Positions 44,601 through 54,123 of a stretch of DNA of 64,000 bases are shown here, piece by piece. This DNA comes from Marasmius tenuissimus (taxonomy: Eukaryota > Basidiomycota > Agaricomycetes > Agaricales > Marasmiaceae). The position numbers and the translations under genes are program-made. Numbering within the stretch: the stretch's first letter is position 1; every line of letters starts with the position of its first letter. The notes below the pieces were generated by a model. It was given only the letters and a program-made list of their open reading frames with translations. It was not told the DNA's origin and did not search any database. The stretch is taken from positions 3,720,001 through 3,784,000 of the forward strand of contig JAQOTA010000047.1 of NCBI GenBank assembly GCA_029532415.1, given 5' to 3'.

Positions 44601-46370
44601 AATCGTTTGAGAAACGAAGTGACGAACGGCCCATCGTTTACAGGAAATGAAATGGCGAACGGCCTTTCAAACCCAAATGAAGGTGTGGCGAACGGCCCAC
44701 CTGAATCCTCGCCGCCAGGATCGTCCCCACCAGCATCTTCAAGAGACGATGATGGTTCACCGAACGAACAAGATCGCCAAGGAGTGGTAGTGCAGCGAAA
44801 TGGTGGGTTATCTCCCTCCAGTTCGTCGGGAGATTCTATTATAGGCAAGTCTGACACAAATTCAACCAGTCCGGACTCGATTATGGACACCTCAAGTTCG
44901 AATTCAACATCATATTATTCGTTTTCGTCGTCTAACGGTGACGAACACCGGCCTTCAAATTTTTCGAACGCGCAACCTCCCGACAACTCCTCAAATACGC
45001 GTTATCTCGCTATAGAACCTCCCCCGCCTCCTCCTCCGCCTCCTCCACCTAACTGGTCAAGCGGTTACGGTTATGGCTATGGTATGGGACCGCCGCCGCC
45101 TCCTCCTCCTCCTCCCCCACCAAATCATTTTGGTTATGGTTTTCCTCCCCCTCCCCCGATTCCTCCTTTCAGATACGGACCTCCCGGACCACCAGGACCG
45201 CCAGGACCACCAGGCCCTCAGGGACCTACTGGACCCTCAGGTAGAGGTTCGTCACCGACTACGTTTAATCGAGAGGAGAACTCACGTTTGGTTAGGGAAG
45301 CGGTAAACCGTGAATCCAAGTTGGAGATCAAGAAACCACGAGAATTCGACGGCTCTAAACGAGAAGAGTTCCGCGGATTCATTAGTGAGTGTATTCGTAT
45401 GTTCATTGCGAAACCTCACATTTACGTTTCTGATCAGGATCGTGTTCAATTCGCATCGTCATATCTGTCGGGTGCAGCTGGACGGACGTTCCAGAATTGG
45501 GCCGAACGAGAGTTGAATGAAGGAGAAATTCATGCGGCGTTACATACCTGGCGAGACTTCGTAGATGAAATGAGACGTTTGTTCGGCGTTTACGACGAAC
45601 AACTTCATGCCCAGGCATCGCTGGATAAGGTTCTCCAACGATTTGGAGAAACTTTCGCTGAGTTTTTGGTCAGGTTTGAAGATGCTGCGCTTCTGACGCG
45701 GTACAATGAGTACGCGCTGAAGTGGCGTTTGATCGCCCAGATTAGACGTGATTTGCGAGATCGCATCACGTATGTGGGAGGTATTCCTGAGCACTACCGA
45801 GAAGTAGTCGAAAAACTCCTCGAAATCGACGGGGCTCGACAAGCTTTTATGGACATCGGTCTGACGAACAGACCTCAGGGTTCGTATCCGTTAAGTTCTC
45901 AGAACCGGATAGCATCTACTTCAGCTAACCCGGACACTACAGCGCTGGTGCCAGCCCGAGGAAATCGTTCGGGACCACGCGTGAGTAAACCACCGATACC
46001 AGCTCAGGCCAGAGCAGCTCAAGAATCGCCACCAGAGCGGCCTATAATGCGCATCTCTCGACAAGAACGAGAGAGACGAATGGCCAACGGCCTGTGCTTC
46101 AGGTGCGGTGAGCGGGGACACTACGGAAGAAATTGTACTAACGATCCCGTAGATAGTGTCCCGACGACAACTGCTTCGGGACGCGTAGGCTTTGCCTATG
46201 AGGACCTACCCACGGAGGCCGATGTCCTGACATACGAATTCGACGAACAAGGAGATGCTCATCTAGTCGAAAGCTATAACGGGTCCGAGTCGGGAAACGA
46301 AGATGCAGATGTGGACTACGTGTCGGGAAACGAGCAGGGGACTCAGAACCTCGAGAAGGGAGAGAAATGA
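41652..46370 (+). CDS. gag: Gag polyprotein with very long N-terminal extension (1,572 aa)
   Basis: The nucleocapsid-type knuckle CFRCGERGHYGRNC (C-x2-C-x4-H-x4-C, around residue 1482) and a capsid-like helical region (about residues 1210-1420, with FASSYLSGAAGRTFQNWAE and WRDFVDEMRRLFG) identify it as Gag. The N-terminal 1,100 residues are unusual. There is a Ser/Pro/Arg-rich start. A domain appears twice, at about 267-345 (MNCPLRGYSLRAYLDMFQRF) and about 392-475 (MNCPVRRQAMNTYLALFQSF). Long acidic/basic disordered stretches follow, then three VTNG/MANG/VANG repeats near 985-1015, two runs of 8-11 prolines (about 1120-1160), and a collagen-like GPPGPPGPPGPPGPQG segment (about 1178-1195). Typical gypsy Gags are 300-500 residues. 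The stop TGA overlaps the pol start. Confidence 0.9.
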   Translation: MSATRTRTHTSSSRVEREHSRSPSPERSAFRSPSSRRTQSPSNHPGFRTPGRRLVDDTEGERLPAPFPVNSFRPSDPRDPRSPRSSPRPTLSFGLPGSPPSSRIPSSPPLQDILNRPETPPLVSRSEGEGQGSPPDEVQEGQQRVIRVQTEPEETYPSPSTTDTFTSTTSGSSSRQSRRENIEEPPVVLPSTPTRPGERITPLSPTSVQAMSGGSRRTLDRENVPISPRTAPYPEVGVYFPSPTRPRRRDTPTVSSRVREEGVLDDLERRVVMLLERMNCPLRGYSLRAYLDMFQRFVESEVRFLPPYVREFFVANPRNYADLDNAVRYAGHPMVQRELRRLTGTEPLQGFKITVDLPPRIRSFSRGANGRLEYTLYPQGQGTHEQVIDTIEERVEDFMLAMNCPVRRQAMNTYLALFQSFLDLPNDHLPTYALEYLSNSANRVDLNFFIHYTHRPEIRDILRDLPAYDEIQAADDSIYNMRSRSPTPEPVGNAGNTWDAHYDRIRRRYLLGQINRSEYLEEMRNSAINFDDRTASERIRLPFPEAEELANGEHIPTRPNNPVLRSTTTDSEPSPGIFEGSPQHSESVRPPSSVSERRRSIIERHRNPNLLGSYQQGPSLSSPRRFRPSSQYPNPIDLSDFDSSDEEFPIRSTPRSVARNRGVRFAATPEYHEVTPAASSSRRAGEVRAAGYRHTPFRRDDPSSSSEDEGEVERKKKGKERDKNHAPNTLKTPPNDHSPRTGRIEFVEGDSEGEVRTILAVDDEGERGSPSAEVAQKPRSKRESELPALESNLGAPDIPPRQSAQPPGPSSSATTTIPGPLSLHCDPPPHLPSEPSTSRQNTQDSRRIRGDDGDESEERMGKWEEKGKWKAGTPSTPPSSTPLTESSWRDRSHSSARGGAPQRAFLQARNFRQAMEAANESVTQAEPIPPASFFPPTPASSMSREDPSNDNAASQGETTRRIGRRRSGHSLSSRATGSCHGDPNRLRNEVTNGPSFTGNEMANGLSNPNEGVANGPPESSPPGSSPPASSRDDDGSPNEQDRQGVVVQRNGGLSPSSSSGDSIIGKSDTNSTSPDSIMDTSSSNSTSYYSFSSSNGDEHRPSNFSNAQPPDNSSNTRYLAIEPPPPPPPPPPPNWSSGYGYGYGMGPPPPPPPPPPPNHFGYGFPPPPPIPPFRYGPPGPPGPPGPPGPQGPTGPSGRGSSPTTFNREENSRLVREAVNRESKLEIKKPREFDGSKREEFRGFISECIRMFIAKPHIYVSDQDRVQFASSYLSGAAGRTFQNWAERELNEGEIHAALHTWRDFVDEMRRLFGVYDEQLHAQASLDKVLQRFGETFAEFLVRFEDAALLTRYNEYALKWRLIAQIRRDLRDRITYVGGIPEHYREVVEKLLEIDGARQAFMDIGLTNRPQGSYPLSSQNRIASTSANPDTTALVPARGNRSGPRVSKPPIPAQARAAQESPPERPIMRISRQERERRMANGLCFRCGERGHYGRNCTNDPVDSVPTTTASGRVGFAYEDLPTEADVLTYEFDEQGDAHLVESYNGSESGNEDADVDYVSGNEQGTQNLEKGEK

Positions 46371-49300
46371 GTCCCCAAAATCGTCCACCCCCCTCAAATT
46401 CCTCAAATTCTAAAACGAAAACCGGTGCTGAACGGGTATCTTTACGCTCAGTGCTCGTTTCAGATCCTCATAGCCCAACAGAAGGCTACGATCGAGTATC
46501 CATTACGTCGAACTCGAACGAAGCTTTCATTATCCAATCTCATCTCTTTTCCCTCGACAATTCTCCCCTCCCCTCGCTCATCGACTGTGGTGCTTCAAGA
46601 CTCTTCATCGACAATGGCGAAGCATCCCGGTACCCAAGTTTTATCAAAAAGCTTGCAAGACCAGTCGTACTCACTCTTTTTGACGGACAAGATACCTCCG
46701 GAGGGCTGATCACACACGCATTGGGTGCAGATCTTGTATTCGCTGACGGTACTGTTCACAAAAATGAACAGTTATTGATCACAAAGCTACACCCTTCGGC
46801 GAAGATTGTTCTGGGTCTCCCTTGGCTTCGCAAGCACAACCCTCCAATCGACTGGACGGAACTCACAGTATCCCTCAATGGAAAGGAACGTCTTGCAGCA
46901 ACTCTGAGTCGAAACATTACCTTCTCTATACCTGCAGAATCACTCGCACGAGCTCCTATAGTTCCGGAGATTCAGTTTGTAGGCGCCAGAAGCTTTCTGG
47001 GTCTTATAGACGAGGGCTACGAGGTATTCTTACTGGGAGTAAGACCCTATTCGGAGGGACCAAATGTGGTGGTTTTAGCTGCATCGGATATCGGCGCTAC
47101 CGAGATACTAAACCCCTTAATGGATCCCGAGGAACGATCTAAGTTCGAGAGAATCGTTCCGTCACCTTATCATTCTTTCGAGAAGGTGTTTTCTTCGCAA
47201 GAGGCAAAGACTCTTCCACCACACCGGTCTTCGGACATGTGTATTGACACGATCAATGATGAATATCCCCCGATTGGTAGGGTTTACAACATGTCTGAAC
47301 GAGAGCTTCAAGCATTGAAGACACACATAGACGACCTTCTCGAGAAAGGTTTCATTCGTCCCTCGAACTCACCAATCGGAGCGCCCGTCCTGTTTGCAAA
47401 AAAGAAGGATGGTACGTTAAGGTTATGTATCGATTACCGTGCGCTAAATCGACTAACCAAGCGTAATAATTACCCCATCCCCTTGATAGGTAACCTTATA
47501 GATCGATTACGCAAATCCACGATCTACACTAAGCTCGATCTTCGAGCAGGCTACCATAACATTCGTGTTGCTGACGGACACGAATGGAAGACGGCGTTCA
47601 GGACGAGGTATGGCGCTTTTGAGTATTTGGTTATGCCGTTTGGACTCACCAATGCGCCGTCGGTATTCCAACAGTTCATGAATGAAATATTCCATGACAT
47701 GGCGGATCTTAACGTGATAGTATACTTGGACGATATATTGATCTATTCAGAATCTGAGGATCAACACATCGAACATGTACGTGAGGTCCTTCAGCGTTTG
47801 GAGAAGTTTGACTTACACCTTAAGCCAGAGAAGTGCGAGTTCCACACGACGTCTGTTGAATATCTCGGAGTGATTATCTCACCATCTGGGATCAAGATGG
47901 ACCCACAAAAGGTTCAAGTTATCCAAGAGTGGCCGGTGCCTACCAACGTTAAGGAGGTACAATCATTTTTGGGTTTTGCAAACTTCTATCGACGCTTTAT
48001 TGACAACTACTCAGGTATAGTCAAACCTTTGACATCATTAACGTCGAAGAAGAAGACTTGGGAGTGGTCGTCTGAGTGTCAGAGCGTCTTTGAGCTGTTG
48101 AAACAGGCCTTTGTTGAAGCACCAATTCTCCGGCATTTCAACCCATCTCTCCCAATAGTCGTTGAGACCGACTCTTCCGACTACGCAATTGCTTCGATAA
48201 TTTCTCAGCCACATCCGGACTCTCAAGATCTCCACCCCGTGGCATTCTATGCACGTAGTATGGTTCCCGCTGAACTAAACTACGACATCTATGATAAAGA
48301 GCTCTTGGCTATAGTAGAGTCCTTTAAACAATGGCGTGCGTATTTGGAAGGGTCCCGATTTCCTGTACAAGTTTTTACTGACCATAACAATTTACAGTTC
48401 TTTACGACGACTAAGCAATTAAGTCGTCGTCAAGCTAGGTGGTCTGAATTCTTATCAGGATTCGACTTTTCTATAAACTATCGCCCGGGGCGACTAGGAC
48501 TCAAGCCAGACGCTTTAACTAGAAGACCAGATGTCTACCCCAGAAAAACTCTTCGGGATGCGACGAATGTGATCAACAACAAGATTTTGATCAAGCCAGA
48601 ACAGTTAGTAGCCGTACTTGCTGCGAACTTCATCTTGAACGAAGATCTGTTGATTAGGACAATCCGTGAAGCCCCCGAGGACGGCCACTGGAGACACGCG
48701 AGAAGTTGGATGCAAGATCACTCTGATGGCCCATATGTCTTCGAGAATGGATTACTTCTACGTAACGGGGTTGTCTACGTACCGGACTACAAGGACCTCC
48801 GACTTGAGGTCATGAAAACTCATCATGATCACAAGTTGAGAGGTCATCCAGGAGTTCACTCAACTGTGAACCTGATCCTTCGAGGATATTACTGGCCACG
48901 AATACGGAAGGATGTGAAAGGGTACGTTCTGTCTTGTCAGTCATGCCAACGAGCTAAGTCTGCTCGACGCAGACCTTACGGACTACTTAAACCCCTCCCG
49001 ATCGCCAAACGCCCGTGGATCTCCATATCCGTTGATCACATAGTTCAACTTCCGGACTCTGAAGGATTTGATGCGATCATGGTGGTTGTGTGTAGGTTGA
49101 CAAAACAAGCTATATTCGTTGCTTGTAACACAACTGACATGGCTGCAGATCTAGCGCAACAATTTGTTCGCCATGTGTTTGCAAAGCATGGACTCCCAGC
49201 AGACATCGTATCAGACAGAGGTACGACGTTTGTTTCAAATTTCTGGCAGTCACTTTGTGACATTTTGGAAGTTAGAACGAATCTCTCGACTGCTTATCAT

Positions 49301-50344
49301 CCCCAGAGTGACGGACAAACTGAGAGGACTAACCAGTCCCTTGAACAGTATTTACGATTATTCGTGAGTTACGATCAAGACGACTGGGAACAATATCTGC
49401 CGCTAGCTGAGTTCACGTATAATAATACGACACACAGCGCGATAGGTATGTCCCCATTCTTTGCAAACAAGGGTTACCATCCCCGATTGACTCTGTCTTT
49501 CAAGGACGTCCCGAGTCATGCAGCCTTACAAGTCGCCGAGAACTTAGAGGATATGCATCAGTACTTGAAGGAACAGATTGAATTAGCGAATAAAAAGGCT
49601 CAGACCTACGCTAACAATCGTCGGGAACGAATCCCCGACGAGTTTCAAGTGGGTTCAAAAGTGTGGCTAAACACATTGAACCTCAAAACTCGCCGGCCGA
49701 CAAAGAAGTTAGATTCCAAGAAAGTTGGTCCCTATGAAATTTTACAGAAAGTATCCACTCACGCTTATCGATTAAAGCTCCCAGGAACTCTCCAAGGAAT
49801 TCACGACGTCTTTCACGCAAGTCTACTGTCCCGAAGCCATCCTGATCCCTTCCCTCAACGAAAGCAACCCCCTCCGCCTCCGATTGAAATTGAAGAAGGG
49901 ATTGAAGAATACGAAGTTGAAGCCGTATTAAATTCGAAGGGACGAGGGTCGCATATCCGATATCATATTCGGTGGAAGGATTATGACCCCGACGACGATA
50001 CCTGGGAGCCCCTCGAAAATCTGGAAGGAGCAATTCATATGGTACGGGCTTTTCATAAACGTCATCCTCGAAAACCCGCACCGACCAAGGAAGAACTAGA
50101 TTCTTTAGAATTCAGACGTGAGAAGATTCTCCAGGAACGCGGAGAACGTCCCGAAGATCTCAGGGAACCCGATAGTAAAACTCCGGGATCATCTGATGAT
50201 ACGACAAGTCATACCAAGACGTACTCCCCGGTTACTATACCTTCTCCGAGACAAACAACTTCGTCCGAATATCGACAGAATGTGAATCTTGAAACTCAAG
50301 TGGAACCGTCTCAGCTACGGCGATCCCGCCGTCTACAAAATTAA
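46367..50344 (+). CDS. pol: Pol polyprotein: protease, RT, RNase H, integrase, chromodomain (1,325 aa)
   Basis: Residues 71-79 LIDCGASRL are the aspartic protease site, with DCG in place of the usual D-S/T-G. The reverse transcriptase follows (CIDYRALNRLTKRNNYPIP, then YLDD at 453-456), and RNase H (ETDSSDYAIAS near 600). The integrase has the HHCC finger (HHDHKLRGHPGVH ... CQSCQRAK), then catalytic D near 890 (VDHIVQLP), D near 950 (VSDRGTTF) and E near 986 (SDGQTERTNQ). A chromodomain lies at about 1182-1235 (YEVEAVLNSKGRG, IRYHIRWKDYDPDDDTWEP), which puts it in the chromovirus clade and probably guides insertion to modified histones. The frame is -1 relative to gag and its ATG is in the ATGA overlap with the gag stop, which suggests stop-restart coupling rather than ribosomal frameshifting. 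Confidence 0.95.
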   Translation: MSPQNRPPPSNSSNSKTKTGAERVSLRSVLVSDPHSPTEGYDRVSITSNSNEAFIIQSHLFSLDNSPLPSLIDCGASRLFIDNGEASRYPSFIKKLARPVVLTLFDGQDTSGGLITHALGADLVFADGTVHKNEQLLITKLHPSAKIVLGLPWLRKHNPPIDWTELTVSLNGKERLAATLSRNITFSIPAESLARAPIVPEIQFVGARSFLGLIDEGYEVFLLGVRPYSEGPNVVVLAASDIGATEILNPLMDPEERSKFERIVPSPYHSFEKVFSSQEAKTLPPHRSSDMCIDTINDEYPPIGRVYNMSERELQALKTHIDDLLEKGFIRPSNSPIGAPVLFAKKKDGTLRLCIDYRALNRLTKRNNYPIPLIGNLIDRLRKSTIYTKLDLRAGYHNIRVADGHEWKTAFRTRYGAFEYLVMPFGLTNAPSVFQQFMNEIFHDMADLNVIVYLDDILIYSESEDQHIEHVREVLQRLEKFDLHLKPEKCEFHTTSVEYLGVIISPSGIKMDPQKVQVIQEWPVPTNVKEVQSFLGFANFYRRFIDNYSGIVKPLTSLTSKKKTWEWSSECQSVFELLKQAFVEAPILRHFNPSLPIVVETDSSDYAIASIISQPHPDSQDLHPVAFYARSMVPAELNYDIYDKELLAIVESFKQWRAYLEGSRFPVQVFTDHNNLQFFTTTKQLSRRQARWSEFLSGFDFSINYRPGRLGLKPDALTRRPDVYPRKTLRDATNVINNKILIKPEQLVAVLAANFILNEDLLIRTIREAPEDGHWRHARSWMQDHSDGPYVFENGLLLRNGVVYVPDYKDLRLEVMKTHHDHKLRGHPGVHSTVNLILRGYYWPRIRKDVKGYVLSCQSCQRAKSARRRPYGLLKPLPIAKRPWISISVDHIVQLPDSEGFDAIMVVVCRLTKQAIFVACNTTDMAADLAQQFVRHVFAKHGLPADIVSDRGTTFVSNFWQSLCDILEVRTNLSTAYHPQSDGQTERTNQSLEQYLRLFVSYDQDDWEQYLPLAEFTYNNTTHSAIGMSPFFANKGYHPRLTLSFKDVPSHAALQVAENLEDMHQYLKEQIELANKKAQTYANNRRERIPDEFQVGSKVWLNTLNLKTRRPTKKLDSKKVGPYEILQKVSTHAYRLKLPGTLQGIHDVFHASLLSRSHPDPFPQRKQPPPPPIEIEEGIEEYEVEAVLNSKGRGSHIRYHIRWKDYDPDDDTWEPLENLEGAIHMVRAFHKRHPRKPAPTKEELDSLEFRREKILQERGERPEDLREPDSKTPGSSDDTTSHTKTYSPVTIPSPRQTTSSEYRQNVNLETQVEPSQLRRSRRLQN

Positions 50345-50496
50345 TAAGAGGTACACAAAGTTCAATTCACATAAGAGTCTTCCGAAATACAAATACAAAT
50401 TCGTTGTTTTGAAACTATTTAGGTGGTTTCAAGGCGAAAATCTAGGAGCAAGTAATCAGTAACAGAAAGGATTCGTGGAAATAGCGAGTGACTTAC

Positions 50497-51791
50497 CTAG
50501 TCATCTGAAGGGGACACTTGGGACCACTCGGCAGAGCCGTTGGTGGCAGAAGTCGAAGCAGAGGATGAGGGACGGGCCAAGAGGGATTTGACGGGAGCTA
50601 CGTTCACGCGGAATGGGCGACGATCAGTACGAGGAGAGGTAAAGCGTCTGGACAAACGGTCAGTAGAATAAAATTGATTGTATAAAGATGTGCTTACTTC
50701 AAAAGCCCCAGCACATCTACGATGTAACGAGGACGGCTGCCCTCTGCAGCCTTGGCAATCTCTCGTTCAATGGTATTCTCATCCATTGGACCAGTAATTT
50801 CCAAGCTCGTAATCTCAACCCTGTCAACGAAAGTAACGACCTCTTCGATGATTTTGACGACTCGCTGAACGCATCCAACAACCTCGTCATATTGGGATTG
50901 AGCGCTAAGGCCAGATACGTCGGGAATACCAGAAATTCCGTTGAGACGGGAAAGCATGATGGAGAGTTCCCAGTGCATGCGACGATGCTTACTCTGGAGC
51001 TCGGGGAAGGCGTGAATGGCATTTCCTCGCCGATATTTGAAACCCTCACGAGCACAGAAAACAAGGCGTTTCTTTGTCGTAGTAAGGACTTTCTCCATCT
51101 CGGCTAGTGCGAAATGCTTATGAGGAAAAGGATTGATAAGAAAATATATTAGACGACACACCTCTGTCACCGTCAACTCTCTCGAACTCGCTTCGGGCAG
51201 AGGCCAGCTCTTCTCTGACACCCACCAACTCCGTTTGAAGTCTCTGGAGCATCTCTTGAAGAGAACCGACCTGCGCTTTGAGAGCACCGGCCTCCTTCTT
51301 GTAATATTCCTGAAGGCTACGGAGCAGAATAAGCAAAACACTAATGAAAACAGAGAAGGATTTATTCTTACCGACTCAAGACAGTGTTGCGGGCAAGAGA
51401 ATGACGGAGAGTAGTTGTGGCGATCTCATGGGTACGTTCCAATTCTTGGAGACGACTAGTAACAAAAGAAATTATCAAGGCTGAGCAAGTCAAGGAAAGG
51501 GATGTACGTACCCGTTGCGAGTACGAAGACTAGCTTGGAGGGTGTCAATAACCGATGTCAGAGACGAGAGGAATCCGTCGAACGACAAGTGTTGTCCGAA
51601 CTGTGCACGAAGGATCTTGATGGCGTGTTCCCGAACACTAGATAAGTACATCAGACATGGTTACGAGTGAACAAAAAATATATTGTTGCTCACTGTGCAC
51701 TGGCGTTAGGGTCTTCAACGTCAAAGTCGGGATTGGTGGCGACGGGGGTCAAGGTGACGATCGGGATAGCGGGAGATTCGTTCAAGGACAT
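50497..51791 (-). CDS. Antisense, intron-containing coiled-coil gene inside the retrotransposon
   Basis: Six exons on the minus strand join in frame: 51791-51694, 51637-51512, 51455-51372, 51316-51162, 51103-50698, 50647-50497. All introns are GT-AG and 40-60 nt. The product is about 340 residues: MSLNESPAIPIVTLTPV, an HxxRxHAIKILRAQFGQHL region, a heptad coiled coil (ALKAQVGSLQEMLQRLQTEL), a basic/aromatic domain (RRGNAIHAFPELQSKHRRMH) and a Ser-rich end SPSDD. A TATAAAAG box lies on the same strand at 51893-51886, about 100 bases before the ATG. Introns survive because the element's RNA is made from the other strand, where they are not splice sites. I do not recognise the protein. It may be a captured host gene or an accessory ORF of this retroelement lineage. 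Confidence 0.8.
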
Positions 51792-52195
51792 CTCGAAGGA
51801 AGGAAAAAGCAATGGAGAAGCAGCGAAGGGCAGATAGCAAAGCAGAGGACTGCTGATAGCGAAATATAGGTCAAAAGTGGGCATGCTTTTATACAAAAAG
51901 ACAGCCCAACTCGCTATCAGTCTCGACAAATAATTCTGCTAATAAAAAATATTGTTTTCTGCACCTTTGAAGCGATTCTGGACGAGTGTCGATGGTCTTT
52001 CGAGCCACAACCAGGTGGCGGATAAACTCCACATGAAGTTATGTGTGAGAATAGAAGCAAGTGTGACAATTTGACCTACTGATAGACGGAGATCTACCTT
52101 TTATGACTATCAGGACATTAAATTGGTACACCTAATCCTTATTCAAACTGACAGAGAAGCTTCTCACATACATTCACGGGAGGAGTTTGCGCCTC

Positions 52196-52208
52196 GAGGA
52201 GGGAGTGA
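52196..52208 (+). promoter_or_regulatory. Polypurine tract
   Basis: GAGGAGGGAGTGA directly abuts the 3' LTR; nearly all purines. It should prime plus-strand DNA synthesis. Confidence 0.75.
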
Positions 52209-53103
52209 TGTTACGGATCGTGACTCTCATCATCCGTACACCCGAGTCCAAGTCCAATTTCCGAAGCATGTCATGATAAGATCTCAAGAAGTGATCATCT
52301 CAGTTGGGACCCAGTAGACCATTGCAAAGCGCCGACAAACACCCGCCTAGACCACACGTTGAGGTCACACGACCGTGGACAATGGTTTCCTGACTGACCA
52401 GTGCTCCTGGGGTCCCCAAATTACTCCAATACCAAGTGTATTCCCCCAGGGACCCATTAATTTCCGCATTTTCTCTCTTTCTGGCAATATTCATCCCTTG
52501 GGACCCCAACTGCATCTTCATTTCCCATCCCCAAACACTCTTCAAGCAGTGCGCAGGCTATGAAGGAATGCTATTCAATTGAACAGCATTCCCGGGAAAG
52601 CAGAACCCGAGACCCGGTAAGTCCAGGGATTCTCCACAATCCCTAGGACTTGCACGTAGGCTGTATATATATTGTAGGCAGTGCTAGTAGGTAGTAAAAT
52701 AGTATAAAAGGCCTGAGGTTTCTACCAAAACCTCAGCCTAGATATTCTTGTTGTTTCCCCTTAGCTTTTGTGTGTTTTAAGTCTCTGGAGTTGAGCCCTA
52801 GCTCCTCTTTCTCTCTCTCTGTGTTTTGCGAGTGTTTTAGTGTTTTCCCGAGCTCCCCGAAGCCTTAGTTTCGAGTCCCGAAGGACTCATTTGGATTTCC
52901 ACAAGTTCTAGTAAGTGTTCTTTGAGTTACGTTATATTACTAGTTACTTTTACAGTAGCTACTAGTATCTACAGTGGTCTTGTAGTAAACATTTTGCTGC
53001 CTCAGTCCCATTCCAGAGTTGTTGTGTTAGTTTTGTGTATCGCCGCGTAGGTCTTAAAATCGTACCTGTTACGTGCAGCGGTCTGCGTATACGGTCCGTA
53101 ACA
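52209..53103 (+). repeat. 3' LTR, 895 bp
   Basis: Same ends as the 5' LTR. The only difference I find is one extra T (AACATTTTGC against AACATTTGC). Indicates insertion in the recent past. Confidence 0.95.
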
Positions 53104-53108
53104 GTACT
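53104..53108. repeat. Target site duplication GTACT (right)
   Basis: Second copy of the 5-bp target, directly after AACA of the 3' LTR. Confidence 0.9.
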
Positions 53109-53205
53109 CTTTCTCTTGTCCAATGGGTAGATTGGGAGGCAGCACATCTCACTGACTACTGGAATATCTATTGTGTTGAGATTTAGACACTATACATACA
53201 GAGAT

Positions 53206-54070
53206 TCAACATGCCTCAGAATACGTTGGTGGTAACTCTAAAATTGTTCTCTCAAGTCCTCCAGTAGATACTTGCTCAGCAGGTCTCCAACCACTACCCG
53301 CATGGCAGAGAATACTGGCATTGCTGCTTGAGCCCACTGAAACCTGCTGTGATGCTTGAGTCTGAATGTCTGCATCAAACTCCCTCACACTCTCTCATAT
53401 GATTTCCTGGGGTTTGGATTCAGGTCTCTCCATCTGGGTTGTCTCCAAGGTTGCTTGTCCACAACAGCAATCATACTGGGAAGTGGATATAGTGATATCA
53501 CAACATCCTGTCCATCAAAGGCCTTTGAATTGGTTGACTTTTGTTGTCTCCAGATCAACCATCCTAGTAGTAGAGCCATTAAGCCAAGGATGAATCCCAC
53601 AGTGATGCCTATCACACTTCTGGCTTTGTCATGGCTGGAGCAATACATGGGCAATCAAGGGTCTGCTTGATGTCTAAGAAATGGAGAACATACCCACTTT
53701 GGTTTTGACTCATAGCAATTGAGCAAGGACTCGGTGTTAGACTCGAGGTTGAAGACATTGTAGGTCTGACCAGTGTAGTACCAGAGTACTTATTCACGGT
53801 GAAAGGGTCTAAATCAAAATTGAGGAAGGCTTCTTGGAGCTGAGATAAGCAATTGAAGTATTTGTCTTTGGGGAAATTACTAGTTATCCGGTCAGCTATT
53901 AAATCAGTAAAAATAAGAAAGGTGTCCTACTCATACACACAAAAGCAATATGACTTAGCCGTGATATTGACATTTAGAATCAGCTCCTAAACTCAGGAAA
54001 ATAGAATTACTCAATGTTCTCAATGTCAACAATGAAATGTCCCGAGAATTCTCCAGTGCTGCTCAGGCCA
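53206..54070 (-). pseudogene. Membrane protein of the PPxY family, frameshifted (copy K)
   Basis: Minus strand. An ectodomain end is seen near 54066-54013 (GEFSGHFIVDIENI), a Ser/Thr stalk exon at about 53808-53694 (SSTSSLTPSP), and a helix exon from 53634 (VIGITVGFILGLMALLLGW, then IWRQQK). Next comes ISLYPLPSMIAVVDKQ, the Y-P-L-P motif typical of B-type copies. Near 53388 the frame must shift by one to reach the tail, which reads ILCHAGSGWRP and LELPPTYSEAC and stops at 53206. Upstream exons were not found. PPTY is intact but H-T-D has become H-A-G. Very CpG-poor. It lies directly beside the gypsy element, on the reverse strand. Confidence 0.65.
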
Positions 54071-54123
54071 TGGTTGATATGGTAGGGCACGGCGAGTGTC
54101 CTCTCAAGTCACTCCTTTTAAGC

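Larger units (their letters stand above)
40730..53103 (+). mobile_element. Complete 12.4-kb Ty3/gypsy chromovirus
   Basis: Bounded by LTRs 40730-41623 and 52209-53103 and by the 5-bp target duplication GTACT (40725-40729 and 53104-53108). Order: 5' LTR, self-primer binding site, gag 41652-46370, pol 46367-50344 (protease, reverse transcriptase, RNase H, integrase, chromodomain), antisense spliced gene 51791-50497, polypurine tract, 3' LTR. It is about twice the usual size of a gypsy element because of the long Gag and the extra antisense gene. Both frames are open and the LTRs almost identical, so the copy is young and possibly active. It inserted into a CpG-poor transposon block while being CpG-rich itself. 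Confidence 0.95.

Noticed and set aside
44354..44890. 178-codon minus-strand ORF inside gag
   Set aside because: Shadow of the low-complexity Ser/Pro region of gag; no splice or promoter support.
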